This document shows positions 1 to 10,194 of a stretch of 64,000 nucleotides of DNA, in pieces. The translations under genes and the position numbers were made by a program. The stretch is from positions 124,001 to 188,000 of the forward strand of contig CBDFIY010000002.1 of assembly GCA_965248335.1 (NCBI GenBank). Direction: 5' to 3'. Source of the DNA: CAKMZU01 sp965248335. GTDB lineage: Bacteria; Pseudomonadota; Gammaproteobacteria; Pseudomonadales; DT-91. Numbering within the stretch: the stretch's first letter is position 1; each line of letters begins with the position of its first letter. The notes beneath the pieces are model-generated. The model made no database searches. It saw nothing but the letters and a program-made list of their open reading frames with translations, and was not told the origin of the DNA.

Positions 1-2031
1 ACTACATCATCGACAACCATAAAACAGTCGGGCAATAAACTATTACTTTTGCCCGCGACATTGATGGTTATTATTTTTGTCTTTTTTATCTGGAATATAC
101 TTCAGGTATTACAAGATGCTAGATATGACACGCGTTACCTTGAAGCCACAGGTAACCTTAGGGTACTTGCTCAGCAGGTGGCAACGCACTCGCGAGAAGC
201 ATCTGAAGGGAAATCAGCCGCGTTTGATGAGCTTGAATTGAACAGAAAGAATTTTTCTAAAGAAATTAATGAACTGAAGAAGGGGTCGCAGGGTGTCCCC
301 GCTTTAGCGCATATGCTTCGACGTGATATTGGTAGCTTAGACAAGGTTTGGACGCGAGTTGATAACGCATCAAAGACTATTTACGACAGTAAATCCCGTG
401 TACTGTTTCTTCATGAGGTAGCGAGCACATTGAGTGCCTCCATTCCCGAACTGCAGCAAAAGTATAATCAAGTTGTTGGTAGTTTAATGAAAGGTAATGC
501 ACCGAGCGCCTTAACTGTTGAGGCGCAGAGGCAGACATGGCGAGCAGAAAGAATCGCAAGGAATGTCGATAAAATGTTACTAGGTGGAGAGGGTACAAGC
601 TTAGCGGCAGATCAATTTAACAGTGATGCCGGCGCTTTCGGCGATGTACTCGAGGCGATGATAAAAGGGAATGCAAGCATGGGTATTCCGCGTATTGATA
701 ATAAAGAAGCAAGACAAACTCTGGACGAAATTAACGCACTTTTTCAATTCATTACAACCTCAGTTGATGACATATTTGAAGCTTCCCCTGATTTGATGAA
801 AGTTCATGATGCCGCTGATAATATATTAGTGGATGCCCCCGTCCTGACTCAAGAAGCCAGCGAACTTGTTGAAAAAATTAACCACTTGGAAAGCGCTAGA
901 ACATTTAATAGCACAACTGCCATGTATTCTATTGGCATTATCGTGATTCTAGGTGCATTTATCGCGTGGATTGCTTTCTTTTCTACGCGAACCAGGCTTT
1001 CTGAAACGCGTGCTACCAATGATAAAAACCAGGAAGCTATTCTACGATTGCTCGATGAATTGGCAGATCTCGCAGATGGCGACTTAACAACAACAGCAAC
1101 GGTGAGTGAAGATTTTACGGGCGCAATTGCAGACTCTGTTAATAATACAATTGATCAGCTAAGAATTCTGGTATCGCAGATTAATGATACTGCATTGAAG
1201 GTGTCTCATGCAGCAGAAGAAACGCAAGGTACAGCGCTTCACCTAGCAGAAGCATCTGAGCATCAGGCACAAGAAATAGCGGGCGCTTCGGCAGCTGTTA
1301 ATGAGATGGCTGTGACGATTGATCAAGTTTCAGCAAATGCCGCAGAATCATCACAGGTTGCTAAAAAATCAGTACGAATAGCGAATCAAGGTGCGGAAGT
1401 CGTGCAAAGTACTATTCATGGTATGGATACTATTCGAGAGCAAATTCAAGATACGTCAAAGCGTATAAAACGTCTTGGCGAATCGTCACAAGAAATTGGT
1501 GATATTGTATCGTTGATTAATGATATTGCTGATCAAACGAATATCCTTGCCTTGAATGCTGCAATCCAGGCATCGATGGCAGGCGACGCAGGCCGAGGTT
1601 TTGCTGTTGTTGCCGATGAAGTACAGAGGCTTGCCGAACGTTCTTCTGCGGCCACTAAACAAATAGGTGCGCTCGTAAAAACTATCCAGTCTGATACGAA
1701 TGAAGCCGTTATATCCATGGAACAAACGACATCAGAAGTGGTGCGAGGTGCACGACTTGCACAGGACGGTGGTACAGCACTCGAAGAAATCGAAAGCGTA
1801 TCACAAGAACTCGCCGACTTAATTCAGAATATATCAAATGCCGCTAGACAGCAGGCTGCATCGGCTGGCCATATATCCAATACGATGAATGTTATCCAAG
1901 AAATTACTCAGCAAACCAGTACAGGGACAACTACAACGGCGCGATCTATTGGGAACTTGACAGGCATGGCAACAGAGCTGAAGAGCTCAGTTGCTGGATT
2001 TACCCTTCCCGAAGAGGCAGAAGCTGTTTAA
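1..2031 (+). CDS. pilJ: Type IV pilus methyl-accepting chemosensor PilJ (5' end cut by window)
   Basis: The frame is open from the first base, so the true start lies just upstream; 676 residues are visible against about 680 in Pseudomonas PilJ. A first membrane segment (about residues 14-38) and a second (about 306-328) enclose a helical periplasmic sensor region. A HAMP-like stretch and a long coiled coil follow, with the conserved MCP tip around residues 508-547 (contains NILALNAAIQA and GRGFAVVADEV). PilJ is the transmembrane receptor that feeds the Pil-Chp kinase controlling type IV pilus extension, twitching and surface sensing. It is followed after 17 bases by the CheR-type methyltransferase gene and then chpA, chpB and chpC, the order known from Pseudomonas aeruginosa. 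The identification is firm because both protein and context agree. pilG, pilH and pilI would be expected just upstream of the window. Confidence 0.93.
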   Translation, partial: TTSSTTIKQSGNKLLLLPATLMVIIFVFFIWNILQVLQDARYDTRYLEATGNLRVLAQQVATHSREASEGKSAAFDELELNRKNFSKEINELKKGSQGVPALAHMLRRDIGSLDKVWTRVDNASKTIYDSKSRVLFLHEVASTLSASIPELQQKYNQVVGSLMKGNAPSALTVEAQRQTWRAERIARNVDKMLLGGEGTSLAADQFNSDAGAFGDVLEAMIKGNASMGIPRIDNKEARQTLDEINALFQFITTSVDDIFEASPDLMKVHDAADNILVDAPVLTQEASELVEKINHLESARTFNSTTAMYSIGIIVILGAFIAWIAFFSTRTRLSETRATNDKNQEAILRLLDELADLADGDLTTTATVSEDFTGAIADSVNNTIDQLRILVSQINDTALKVSHAAEETQGTALHLAEASEHQAQEIAGASAAVNEMAVTIDQVSANAAESSQVAKKSVRIANQGAEVVQSTIHGMDTIREQIQDTSKRIKRLGESSQEIGDIVSLINDIADQTNILALNAAIQASMAGDAGRGFAVVADEVQRLAERSSAATKQIGALVKTIQSDTNEAVISMEQTTSEVVRGARLAQDGGTALEEIESVSQELADLIQNISNAARQQAASAGHISNTMNVIQEITQQTSTGTTTTARSIGNLTGMATELKSSVAGFTLPEEAEAV

Positions 2032-2048
2032 TACAGCTTCATTGCTTT

Positions 2049-2891
2049 ATGAATTGGGTATTACAAACTCCCGAACTGTCTGACGCAGAATTTGCAGATT
2101 GGCAATGCTTGCTTGAACAAAGAACGGGAATATCATTCGGAAATCACAAGCTGATTTTGCAAACGGGGTTAAATCAACGTATGCGCGAAGTAGGTTGTGC
2201 GGATTATGGAACGTATTTTCAGCGAGTTCGTAGCGGGCGATCTGGCGCTATCGAGTGGGAGTCCTTACTCAAGACGTTAACGGTTAAAGAAACGCGTTTT
2301 TTTCGAGATCCAGATGCATTCGATTGTGTTAGGCAATTTTTATTCGATAGGCTGTATTCTAGAGAAAATGAGGCTATAGAAATATGGAGTGTGGCCTGCT
2401 CAACTGGCGAAGAAGCATATTCATTGGGCATGCTGGCTAATGATTGCATTGAGAGTGTTGGCGCTGAACGATTATTTGGCGTGACGGCAACAGATATTTG
2501 CCTTTCATCCCTCAATACAGCAAGGCAAGGTATATATGCAAAGACAAAGGTTGACCGGATAGATCCCATTATTCGACGACGTTATTTTTTAGAAGATAAC
2601 GAAAAGTTTCTGGTCGATAAAAAAATCAAAGCGCGGACTTGTTTTGTACAGGCGAATATTGTTAATCCCTCACACATGCTATCGACAAAAATGGACGTAA
2701 TATTTTGTCAGAATGTTTTGATTTATTTCAAACGGTGGCGTCAGTATCAGGTGCTTGATAAATTGGTAGATTGTTTAAAGCCTGAAGGTATCCTTGTTGT
2801 GGGGTACGGTGAAGCCTCCGGCTGGCAAAATAAAAATGTTGAGCGCTTCCAGGATGGGAACGCTAATGCTTACATAAAAAAAATTCAATAG
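2049..2891 (+). CDS. pilK: CheR-family chemoreceptor methyltransferase PilK
   Basis: This 280-residue protein is a CheR-type S-adenosylmethionine-dependent glutamate methyltransferase, expected to methylate PilJ. The N-terminal helical CheR domain covers about residues 10-70. The motif TVKETRFFRD (78-87) corresponds to the CheR T-x-x-x-T-x-FFR signature. The SAM-binding loop is WSVACSTGEEAYS (113-125), and a later FCQNVLIYF is the usual motif IV region. It lies 17 bases after pilJ and 14 bases before chpA, so it is almost certainly co-transcribed with them. No strong Shine-Dalgarno sequence precedes the ATG, so it may be translated through coupling. The assignment as PilK rather than a general CheR rests on the pilJ/chpA context. 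Confidence 0.92.
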   Translation: MNWVLQTPELSDAEFADWQCLLEQRTGISFGNHKLILQTGLNQRMREVGCADYGTYFQRVRSGRSGAIEWESLLKTLTVKETRFFRDPDAFDCVRQFLFDRLYSRENEAIEIWSVACSTGEEAYSLGMLANDCIESVGAERLFGVTATDICLSSLNTARQGIYAKTKVDRIDPIIRRRYFLEDNEKFLVDKKIKARTCFVQANIVNPSHMLSTKMDVIFCQNVLIYFKRWRQYQVLDKLVDCLKPEGILVVGYGEASGWQNKNVERFQDGNANAYIKKIQ

Positions 2892-2905
2892 GAATATGCC
2901 AATTT

Positions 2906-5900
2906 ATGTCTGATAAACGACGATACATGGCGCTGGATTTAGTAAGTCATGAGATACAAGAAACCTTAAATCAAAGTCTTGTCGATTTGGCAGGTTTCAT
3001 CGAGAATCCAAGTGATACAACTAAATTACGTTTTGCGTTAACTTACCTTCACCAAGTTGCAGGCACGTTGACGATGATTGAATATCATGGTGCCGCGTTA
3101 CTTGCGAAAGAGATTGAAGGCTTATTTGATTTTATTTTAATTAACAATCCTTCAAAAGCCAGTCTGCAGAACATAATGAATACTGCAAAGCAATGTATTA
3201 ACGATCTTTCAGTACACATTCTAAAAGTAATTGAGACGGGTGATGAGGCGAGTGAGGCATTGTTAGAGCCTTTAAATCTCATACGAAAAATCAGTAAAAA
3301 TACAGAAGAAGAATTTACGTTATCAGATTTTTTTAACCCTGAAATTGAACCTAAGAAAATTGAACTTTCTGCAAAGCCTTCAGTGAATTCTGAAGAGTTT
3401 CCGATAATTGTAAAAAAACTACGGATACACTTTCAGCGCAGTCTATTGGCACTATTAAACAATAACGAAATAGGAAAAAATATCGCGTTAGTACACAAGC
3501 TTGTTGAAGCTTTGTGCAAGTCGAGCAAGGCAACCCCTAATGAGGCTTTTTGGCAAGTTGCTTTAGGGGTGACGGACGTGTTACAGCATAGCAACGAGGC
3601 TTTGAGCCTCGATAATAAAAAAGCATTGCGCCTCATTGATAGCCAATTTAAATTATTGGAAGAGCTTGGCGTTAAGGGACTTTATCAATCTTGCGATGAA
3701 CAAAAATTTAAAAGCTTATTATATTTTATTGCTACAACCGAGGAGCCAACAGATAAAGTTAGAGAGCTTCGGAAGACATACAACCTTGCGAATGCATTGT
3801 TACCGAAACAGAATGATGTAGCATCTATTAAATCCGTTAGTCATGGATTCCAATCACTATTTGAATTAACGCACGAAGACTTCGTTGCTGCACAGCAATC
3901 GATCGTCGACTATATGGCACAAAATTTAGATGCTCAGCATATAGCGCATATTCCTGTTCTCTTTACCGAGCTTTCATCAAGATTTTCGGAGGAACCATTC
4001 TCTCGTTTACAACCTCTTTGCTTGGCTATTTCTGATATTGTTAGAAGGCAATGTGAAATGAAGTCAGAGCCTGATACGTGGCCAGAAGTTGACTTGGTTG
4101 CAGATATTATAAGCAGTGTGAATTACTATTTAGAATGTATTAAGCGAGAGGAAACGAAAAATCTGCAAGGTATTTTAGACAAAGCTACAGAAACGCTTAG
4201 CAAGCTTCATTATACAAAAGATGATGGAGGATTTGTTTTCCGGGGTGAGCCAGAGTCATTAAAAGTTGAGTTAACAGAAAAGTCACAAGGCGATTTACAG
4301 CCTCTACTGGTACCCGTAGATATAGACGAAGATATTTTTGATATTTTTCTTGAAGAGGCAGGTGAAGTCACCGAGGAACTATACGCCTTGCTGCCTACGC
4401 TTCAGATGAACCCTTCTGATGCACCTATGTTAGCGGATGTTCGTAGAGCATGGCACACGTTGAAAGGTTCTAGTCGAATGGTAGGTGCCGACCAACTTGG
4501 TGAATATGCATGGGCAATTGAAAATATGCTCAATGAAATAATGAGCACAGATAATACACTCACGGATAAACATTTTTCCATACTGCAAAATGCGATGGAG
4601 CAATTGCCTGGCCTTGTTAAAGCGCTAGCGCAAAAAAGCAGCATTAACCCCAACTTATTATCGAGCATTATATATCGTGCCCAACATTATGCTGAGCAGC
4701 CAAGAGTAGATACATCCGAACCGGTCAGGTTTAGTGAGGATTTGAAGCTAATTTCAGTAAGTGTCGAAGATTCCCTTCCGAGTATGGAGGAGGAAACAGA
4801 AGTTAGTAAAGAACTCCAATCGATTTTTCTGGAGGAAGCCGATACGCATCTTGGTGTATTTATTGATTTTCTTGCATTGATAGATGAACAGCAAGACATT
4901 AAAGTCAGTGATGATTTACAACGGGCGTTACATACCTTAAAAGGCAGCTCGCATATGGCGGGTGTCTTGCCTGTTGCAAAGTTAGTCACCCCACTAGAGT
5001 CACTCATCATGCAGTTGAGTTATTTTAGGTTAAGCCTTGATCAAGAGACTCTACAGCTTTTAATGCGATCTGCTGATGAATTGACCTATACCCTAAGTAC
5101 AATAAAAGAGGGCGGGCTGTGTGAGTCAACAAGGCTAGATTCGCTCATTTCTGAGCTGACAGAAATGCAAAGTCGTAATAAATTTACCGGGAAAACTTCT
5201 GGGAAAAATCATTACCAAGTACTTCTACAGGCTGGCATTGAACATCTAGGTGTGGCGAGTGATCAGTTTAGTGCAGCACAGAAAGAAATCTTTGACTCGC
5301 ATCATCAAGATAAGATTATAGAGGCGATGAATGCATTATCAGAGGCCGCTGAGAGCTGTGGTGTACCTGCAATAGCCATTTTTACCTCTACTTTATCTGA
5401 ATTCTATCAGCAAATTCATAGTGCGCAGATTTTTGATGAAAACGTTGATTTAGCTGTAGAAGCACATGACATGCTGGAAGATATGTTTGATGTGTTTGCA
5501 GCGCATCAGAGCCCTGTGTTGAATGAAGAATTTTTGACAAAGTTAAAGCCGAAAGATAAGACTGAATCTATACACGTTGATAAGTCGTATGGTGTCGATG
5601 ATGCCGTAATACAAGATATCAAGAACGCTGATCAAGATATTCTTGTACTGTTTTCAGTTGAGGCGAGTACCTTACAAAAAAGTATCAATGGCCTTTATCG
5701 TGCGGCCTCGGTTGGCGAGAATCTTACAGCATTAAAACATGCGTTAAATACCTTAAATGGCGGGGCTCGCTTAGCTCAACTGCCGAGTATTGCTAATATA
5801 GCATTGGAATTTGAACAGCAGTTAGAGCAAGCTAAAACAAAGGATGACGTTAATACAAGCTGTTACGATCAACTAGCCGCCTCTTTGCAACAAATTAATC

Positions 5901-8788
5901 TTGCCATTGATCATTTAATAAAGTTTGTTTCCACTCAACTCTCAGACACTAATGTAGTGGAAAAAGATGCGACAGCAGAGAGCCTATTACCAGAGACTGA
6001 AGAGAGTAGTACGCAACAAAATCCATTGTCGACGGCAAGCAAGGTATTTCAACTAGACTGGAAAAAACTTGCTGATGAATGCGAGCAAGCGGATGCAGAG
6101 ACTTTGGTATTTTTTATTGAAGAGGCAGAAGAATTAGTTGGCCAGCTCGATGATTCTCTTCAGCAGTGGCATGAGCAGACTAAATCCATTGAGCACTGCG
6201 CAGCCGTTAAACGTATCTTGCATACGTTAAAAGGGGGAGCCAGGCTTACCGAGCTATCGGTGTTTGGTGACTTTACGCATGAATTTGAAAGTATGATTGA
6301 GGTGAGAGAGTTTGATCATTCGTTTGATGATGATTTTTTTGCGTTGCTTCCTAAGTATTTTGATACCTTACAGAAAATCCTCGATGTGATTATACAGGGC
6401 GGTGTAATCCCTGATTTTACCGATACTGCTTTTTCTGAAGCGGATACAGTTGTTATGGCACCGGCATTTATCGGGCACCACGATCCGATTGATGTCAGTA
6501 CCTTAGATGCAGACCTTGTCATATTATTTATTGAAGAGGCAGAGGAACAGTTTGAAACGATAGACATGAGTTTATCTGAAGTTCATGAGGGTAATGGTCA
6601 GCAAGCTATCGAACAGTTGAAGCGTGCGTTACACACACTAAAAGGTGGCGCAAGGCTAACTGGCGTTACCGGCATTGCTAATATCAGCCATGATTTTGAA
6701 ACCTTTGTTATTCAATTTGAGCGCCAAGCAAAATTCGATGATTCTTTCGTTAAAGGGGTTCAGCAATATCAAGAAGAGCTTGGAGACAGTATTGCTCAAA
6801 TAAAAGATGCTGTTAAGTTTACGCAATCTAACACGGTGCAGGAGGATATTATTACGAGTAAAGCATCTGATCAATTAACGCAAACAGCGATAGATGCCAC
6901 GCAAAACTTCTTCGAGCAACTTAACAAGAAAGGAAAAAACCAAAAATCTGAACCCATTAAAATTTCAGCTAATCTTCTTGAAAACCTGATTAATCTCGCA
7001 GGTGAAAGCAGTATTGGCCGCTCACGTGTTGAGGAACAAGTGAGTAATATTAACTTTTCAGTTGACGAAATGGATGCAACCGTTGATCGACTACACGGGC
7101 AATTAAGGCGACTTGAAATAGAAACCGAGGCTCAAATTTCATTTAGACAAGAGCAAGTGGTCAGTGAAGGGCAAGAGAATTTTGATCCTTTAGAGATGGA
7201 TCGTTATACACATATGCAGCAACTCTCTAAATCTTTGATCGAATCGGCATCTGACCTTGATGATATTAGCGAGACTATCGACGACAAAATGCGAGACCTG
7301 GAAACATTGATTGTGCAGCAGTCTCGCCTTAATTCAGAAATGCAAGAAGGCTTGATGCGGGCTCAAATGGTGCCTTTTTCACGTATGGTGCCACGATTGA
7401 AGCGAATCATTCGGCAGACTGCAACGGAGCTTAATAAGAAGGTCTTCTTTTCTGTTGATAATGCCGAGGGCGAGATGGATCGATCCATCTTAGAAAAAAT
7501 GATCGCCCCTTTAGAGCATATGCTGAGAAACGCAGTAGATCATGGTATCGAGTCACCTGAAACCAGGGAGAGGAAAGGTAAAGACCCTAAGGGAAAAATT
7601 ACGCTTTCATTGACGCGAGATGGGGGCGAAATTTTGTTGAGGCTCTCGGACGATGGAGGAGGTATTAACCTTGAGGCGGTTAGAGCATCGGCAGAGCAAC
7701 GTGGATTGTTAAAACCTAATACACAGATTTCAGATCATGAAATCTGTCAGTTTATTTTACACCCAGGGTTTTCCACCGCTAAAAAAGTTACTCAGATTTC
7801 AGGTCGTGGCGTGGGAATGGATGTCGTTAATAGCGAAATCAAGCAACTCGGTGGAAGTGTCGAGATTAATTCAACGGCACAAGGCAGCGAATTTCTTATC
7901 CGCTTACCTTTTACTGTTTCAGTTAACCGTGCACTGATGGTTTGTATTGGTCATGATACGTTAGCGATCCCTTTAAATACGATTGAAGGCATTGTTCGTA
8001 TCAGCCCATTTGAGTTAGAAAATTATTATAAGCCAGGTGCACCACTGTTTAACTATGCAGGGCAGTCTTATCACCTGAGGTACTTAGGAAGCCTTTTAGA
8101 TAAAGGGCAGCGGGTACACCTCGATCGAATTGATCAATCGGTGCCCGTTGTGTTGATTCGCAGTAATGAATACTCCTTTGCTGTACAAGTTGACCGTTTA
8201 TTAGGTAGCCAAGAAATTGTGGTGAAGTCTTTAGGTCCGCAATTTTCGATGGTAGAAGGCCTAAGTGGTGCAACCGTTTTAGGTGATGGAAGCGTGGTCA
8301 TTATTCTTGATATGGCATCACTTATTCGTAGTGATATATCGAAAGACCTTTCGGAAGCCGCAACAGGCGAGTATAGCCAAGAAGCGCATACAAACGATGT
8401 AGAAAATGCATTGTCTGTGATGGTAGTGGATGACTCTGTTACCGTGAGGAAAGTAACTTCGCGCTTTTTAGAGCGTATGGGAATGACAGTGACACTCGCC
8501 AAGGATGGCTTGCATGCGATAAACCAATTACAAGAAATGGATGATTTACCCGATGTCATGTTATTAGATATTGAGATGCCCAGGATGGATGGATTTGAGG
8601 TTATTAGTCGATTACGTCGTAGCGATAGGCTGCAACATATCCCTATTTGTATGATTACCTCGAGAACAGGAGAAAAGCACAGGCAGCGAGCATTAAGTTT
8701 GGGTGCGAATGAGTATTTAGGGAAGCCGTTTCAGGAATCGATTCTGCTTGAGACCATTCAAACGCTCACCGAACCTGCGATGGTTTGA
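2906..8788 (+). CDS. chpA: Pil-Chp hybrid histidine kinase ChpA (multi-Hpt CheA with receiver)
   Basis: This 1960-residue hybrid CheA is the central kinase of the Pil-Chp pathway. Reading the Hpt motifs in order: a divergent one with LHQVAG at His49, WHTLKGSS at His517, LHTLKGSS at His676, LNTLNGGA where Asn948 replaces the phospho-histidine, LHTLKGGA at His1106 and LHTLKGGA at His1243. A P3-like dimerisation segment follows (about 1340-1480). The HATPase has its N box at HMLRNAVDHG (Asn1542), DDGGGIN from 1582 and GRGVGMDVV near 1635. A CheW-like domain and a C-terminal receiver follow; the receiver has the acidic pair Asp1842/Asp1843, phospho-acceptor Asp1888 and a late GKPF. The Pseudomonas protein is about 2470 residues, so this version is shorter. 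AGGAA lies 12 bases before the ATG. Confidence 0.93.
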   Translation: MSDKRRYMALDLVSHEIQETLNQSLVDLAGFIENPSDTTKLRFALTYLHQVAGTLTMIEYHGAALLAKEIEGLFDFILINNPSKASLQNIMNTAKQCINDLSVHILKVIETGDEASEALLEPLNLIRKISKNTEEEFTLSDFFNPEIEPKKIELSAKPSVNSEEFPIIVKKLRIHFQRSLLALLNNNEIGKNIALVHKLVEALCKSSKATPNEAFWQVALGVTDVLQHSNEALSLDNKKALRLIDSQFKLLEELGVKGLYQSCDEQKFKSLLYFIATTEEPTDKVRELRKTYNLANALLPKQNDVASIKSVSHGFQSLFELTHEDFVAAQQSIVDYMAQNLDAQHIAHIPVLFTELSSRFSEEPFSRLQPLCLAISDIVRRQCEMKSEPDTWPEVDLVADIISSVNYYLECIKREETKNLQGILDKATETLSKLHYTKDDGGFVFRGEPESLKVELTEKSQGDLQPLLVPVDIDEDIFDIFLEEAGEVTEELYALLPTLQMNPSDAPMLADVRRAWHTLKGSSRMVGADQLGEYAWAIENMLNEIMSTDNTLTDKHFSILQNAMEQLPGLVKALAQKSSINPNLLSSIIYRAQHYAEQPRVDTSEPVRFSEDLKLISVSVEDSLPSMEEETEVSKELQSIFLEEADTHLGVFIDFLALIDEQQDIKVSDDLQRALHTLKGSSHMAGVLPVAKLVTPLESLIMQLSYFRLSLDQETLQLLMRSADELTYTLSTIKEGGLCESTRLDSLISELTEMQSRNKFTGKTSGKNHYQVLLQAGIEHLGVASDQFSAAQKEIFDSHHQDKIIEAMNALSEAAESCGVPAIAIFTSTLSEFYQQIHSAQIFDENVDLAVEAHDMLEDMFDVFAAHQSPVLNEEFLTKLKPKDKTESIHVDKSYGVDDAVIQDIKNADQDILVLFSVEASTLQKSINGLYRAASVGENLTALKHALNTLNGGARLAQLPSIANIALEFEQQLEQAKTKDDVNTSCYDQLAASLQQINLAIDHLIKFVSTQLSDTNVVEKDATAESLLPETEESSTQQNPLSTASKVFQLDWKKLADECEQADAETLVFFIEEAEELVGQLDDSLQQWHEQTKSIEHCAAVKRILHTLKGGARLTELSVFGDFTHEFESMIEVREFDHSFDDDFFALLPKYFDTLQKILDVIIQGGVIPDFTDTAFSEADTVVMAPAFIGHHDPIDVSTLDADLVILFIEEAEEQFETIDMSLSEVHEGNGQQAIEQLKRALHTLKGGARLTGVTGIANISHDFETFVIQFERQAKFDDSFVKGVQQYQEELGDSIAQIKDAVKFTQSNTVQEDIITSKASDQLTQTAIDATQNFFEQLNKKGKNQKSEPIKISANLLENLINLAGESSIGRSRVEEQVSNINFSVDEMDATVDRLHGQLRRLEIETEAQISFRQEQVVSEGQENFDPLEMDRYTHMQQLSKSLIESASDLDDISETIDDKMRDLETLIVQQSRLNSEMQEGLMRAQMVPFSRMVPRLKRIIRQTATELNKKVFFSVDNAEGEMDRSILEKMIAPLEHMLRNAVDHGIESPETRERKGKDPKGKITLSLTRDGGEILLRLSDDGGGINLEAVRASAEQRGLLKPNTQISDHEICQFILHPGFSTAKKVTQISGRGVGMDVVNSEIKQLGGSVEINSTAQGSEFLIRLPFTVSVNRALMVCIGHDTLAIPLNTIEGIVRISPFELENYYKPGAPLFNYAGQSYHLRYLGSLLDKGQRVHLDRIDQSVPVVLIRSNEYSFAVQVDRLLGSQEIVVKSLGPQFSMVEGLSGATVLGDGSVVIILDMASLIRSDISKDLSEAATGEYSQEAHTNDVENALSVMVVDDSVTVRKVTSRFLERMGMTVTLAKDGLHAINQLQEMDDLPDVMLLDIEMPRMDGFEVISRLRRSDRLQHIPICMITSRTGEKHRQRALSLGANEYLGKPFQESILLETIQTLTEPAMV

Positions 8789-8809
8789 GTTTATTTTGAG
8801 GGTAGGTGC

Positions 8810-9721
8810 GTGAGAAAAAAGATAGCATTGGTTGCTGATACACGAGATGCATTGAATCAGCTGACAGCTATTGTTGCGCCTCTAAAGATAAGTATCGTGG
8901 GTGCATATACACAGTTACAAACAACCGACTGGAAGCAACGTCCTGCTGATTTATGGGTTGTTGTGAGTGAAAATGTCGATGATGTGTTTAATCAACTCAG
9001 TGAAGAAACAGATTCTCCCATCTTACTTGCTGATATATTTCCGGATCGTGCAGATAAACACCTGTATCAAAATTGGTGTGCAAACCTTGGTGAGAAAGTT
9101 GCTGAAATTATACTCCCTGCAGCTTCTAAATTACCAAGTCTACAGAGGCAGGAGTACAAAGACATTTGGGTGATCATAGCATCTGTCGGAGGCCCAGAAG
9201 CAATTAAAACATTTTTCTCGCATATCTCCTCGAACATTCCAGTAGCTTTCATTTATGGCCAGCATATTGATCAGAGCGCAGCTAGAAACCTACTTACCAT
9301 TATTAATATGAATAGCGAGCTGCATGCTTTTTATGCTGAGAATGGCAGTACATTATGCGCAGGCGGCGTGGCTATTTTTCCGCCAGATCAGCTGACACGG
9401 CTTGATGAGCGTGGCAGTTTACATGTGAGTGAAACACTTGCTTGGCAAATGCCTTATACACCAAATCTTAATCAAATTATTGATAACGTGGCATCTCATT
9501 ATTTATATCGTATGGGCATTATTGTGTTTAGTGGCATGTGCGACGACGGTGCTCATGCCTCGATTAGAGTGGCCGAACTTGGTGCGCCGCTTTGGGTTCA
9601 GAATCCTGATGAGTGTGTGAGCGCTTCAATGCCCGAATCGGTTATTAAAAGTAACTTAGTTAGCTATATTGGGGATGCAAAAAGCCTCGCTAAAAAGTTA
9701 AATAAACGGTATTTATTGTAG
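8810..9721 (+). CDS. chpB: CheB-type methylesterase ChpB with atypical N-terminus
   Basis: This 303-residue protein is predicted to demethylate PilJ, opposing PilK. The C-terminal half carries the CheB esterase triad by motif: Ser125 in IASVGGPEA, His152 in GQHID and Asp246 in SGMCDDG. The N-terminal ~110 residues have the length and alternating pattern of a receiver (starts KKIALVADTRDAL), but I see no convincing acidic pocket or phospho-acceptor Asp with a following conserved Lys. That half looks degenerate, as is common for ChpB. The start is GTG, preceded by a strong GAGGGTAGG ribosome-binding site. It sits 21 bases after chpA and 8 bases before the chpC-like gene, so it belongs to the same operon. 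Confidence 0.87.
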   Translation: MRKKIALVADTRDALNQLTAIVAPLKISIVGAYTQLQTTDWKQRPADLWVVVSENVDDVFNQLSEETDSPILLADIFPDRADKHLYQNWCANLGEKVAEIILPAASKLPSLQRQEYKDIWVIIASVGGPEAIKTFFSHISSNIPVAFIYGQHIDQSAARNLLTIINMNSELHAFYAENGSTLCAGGVAIFPPDQLTRLDERGSLHVSETLAWQMPYTPNLNQIIDNVASHYLYRMGIIVFSGMCDDGAHASIRVAELGAPLWVQNPDECVSASMPESVIKSNLVSYIGDAKSLAKKLNKRYLL

Positions 9722-9729
9722 AGGAAATT

Positions 9730-10194
9730 ATGGCTGAGGCGACGGAAGACATGATCATTGCACTACTTTGTCAGCAAAGAAATACACCTTTACTGATACC
9801 TAATATCAGTGTTGCTGAAATCGTCGATATACGCACAATTGATTACCAGAAAAATTGCGAAGAGCAGTTTGGGATAGCTGACTGGAGAAATCAACGTATC
9901 TGTATAGTCTCTATTGATGGCCTGCTTGATGGTAGAAAAGATCTTGTGTCCGATCAAGCTAAAATCGTCGTAATGCATACATTATCATCGCAGGCAAAAA
10001 CAAAGTTTTATGGCATTATTATCGATGAAACGCCAAGAATGATAAAAGTAACGGTCGATGACCTGCAACCCGTAGATGAAGATAGACCGGCATATATACA
10101 AAGTTTTTCTCTTTTGGATGGGCAGAAAGTAGCTATTCCTAACTTACAATTCATTGAAAGTGTACTGCCGTTGCCTGAATCCGCCTCTCAATGA
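9730..10194 (+). CDS. chpC: CheW-like adaptor ChpC
   Basis: This 154-residue single-domain protein fills the chpC position at the end of the Pil-Chp operon. The sequence fits a divergent CheW/ChpC fold: a short N-terminal strand region (MIIALLCQQRNTPLLIPN), a central IADWRNQRICIVSIDGLL strand pair and a C-terminal segment ending near LLDGQKVAIPNLQFIESV, typical of CheW C-termini. CheW-like adaptors couple chemoreceptors to the CheA kinase. GAGGAAATT lies just before the ATG. Its 3' end overlaps the end of the convergent MATE gene by 7 bases. The call depends partly on position, because CheW domains are poorly conserved in sequence. Confidence 0.8.
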   Translation: MAEATEDMIIALLCQQRNTPLLIPNISVAEIVDIRTIDYQKNCEEQFGIADWRNQRICIVSIDGLLDGRKDLVSDQAKIVVMHTLSSQAKTKFYGIIIDETPRMIKVTVDDLQPVDEDRPAYIQSFSLLDGQKVAIPNLQFIESVLPLPESASQ

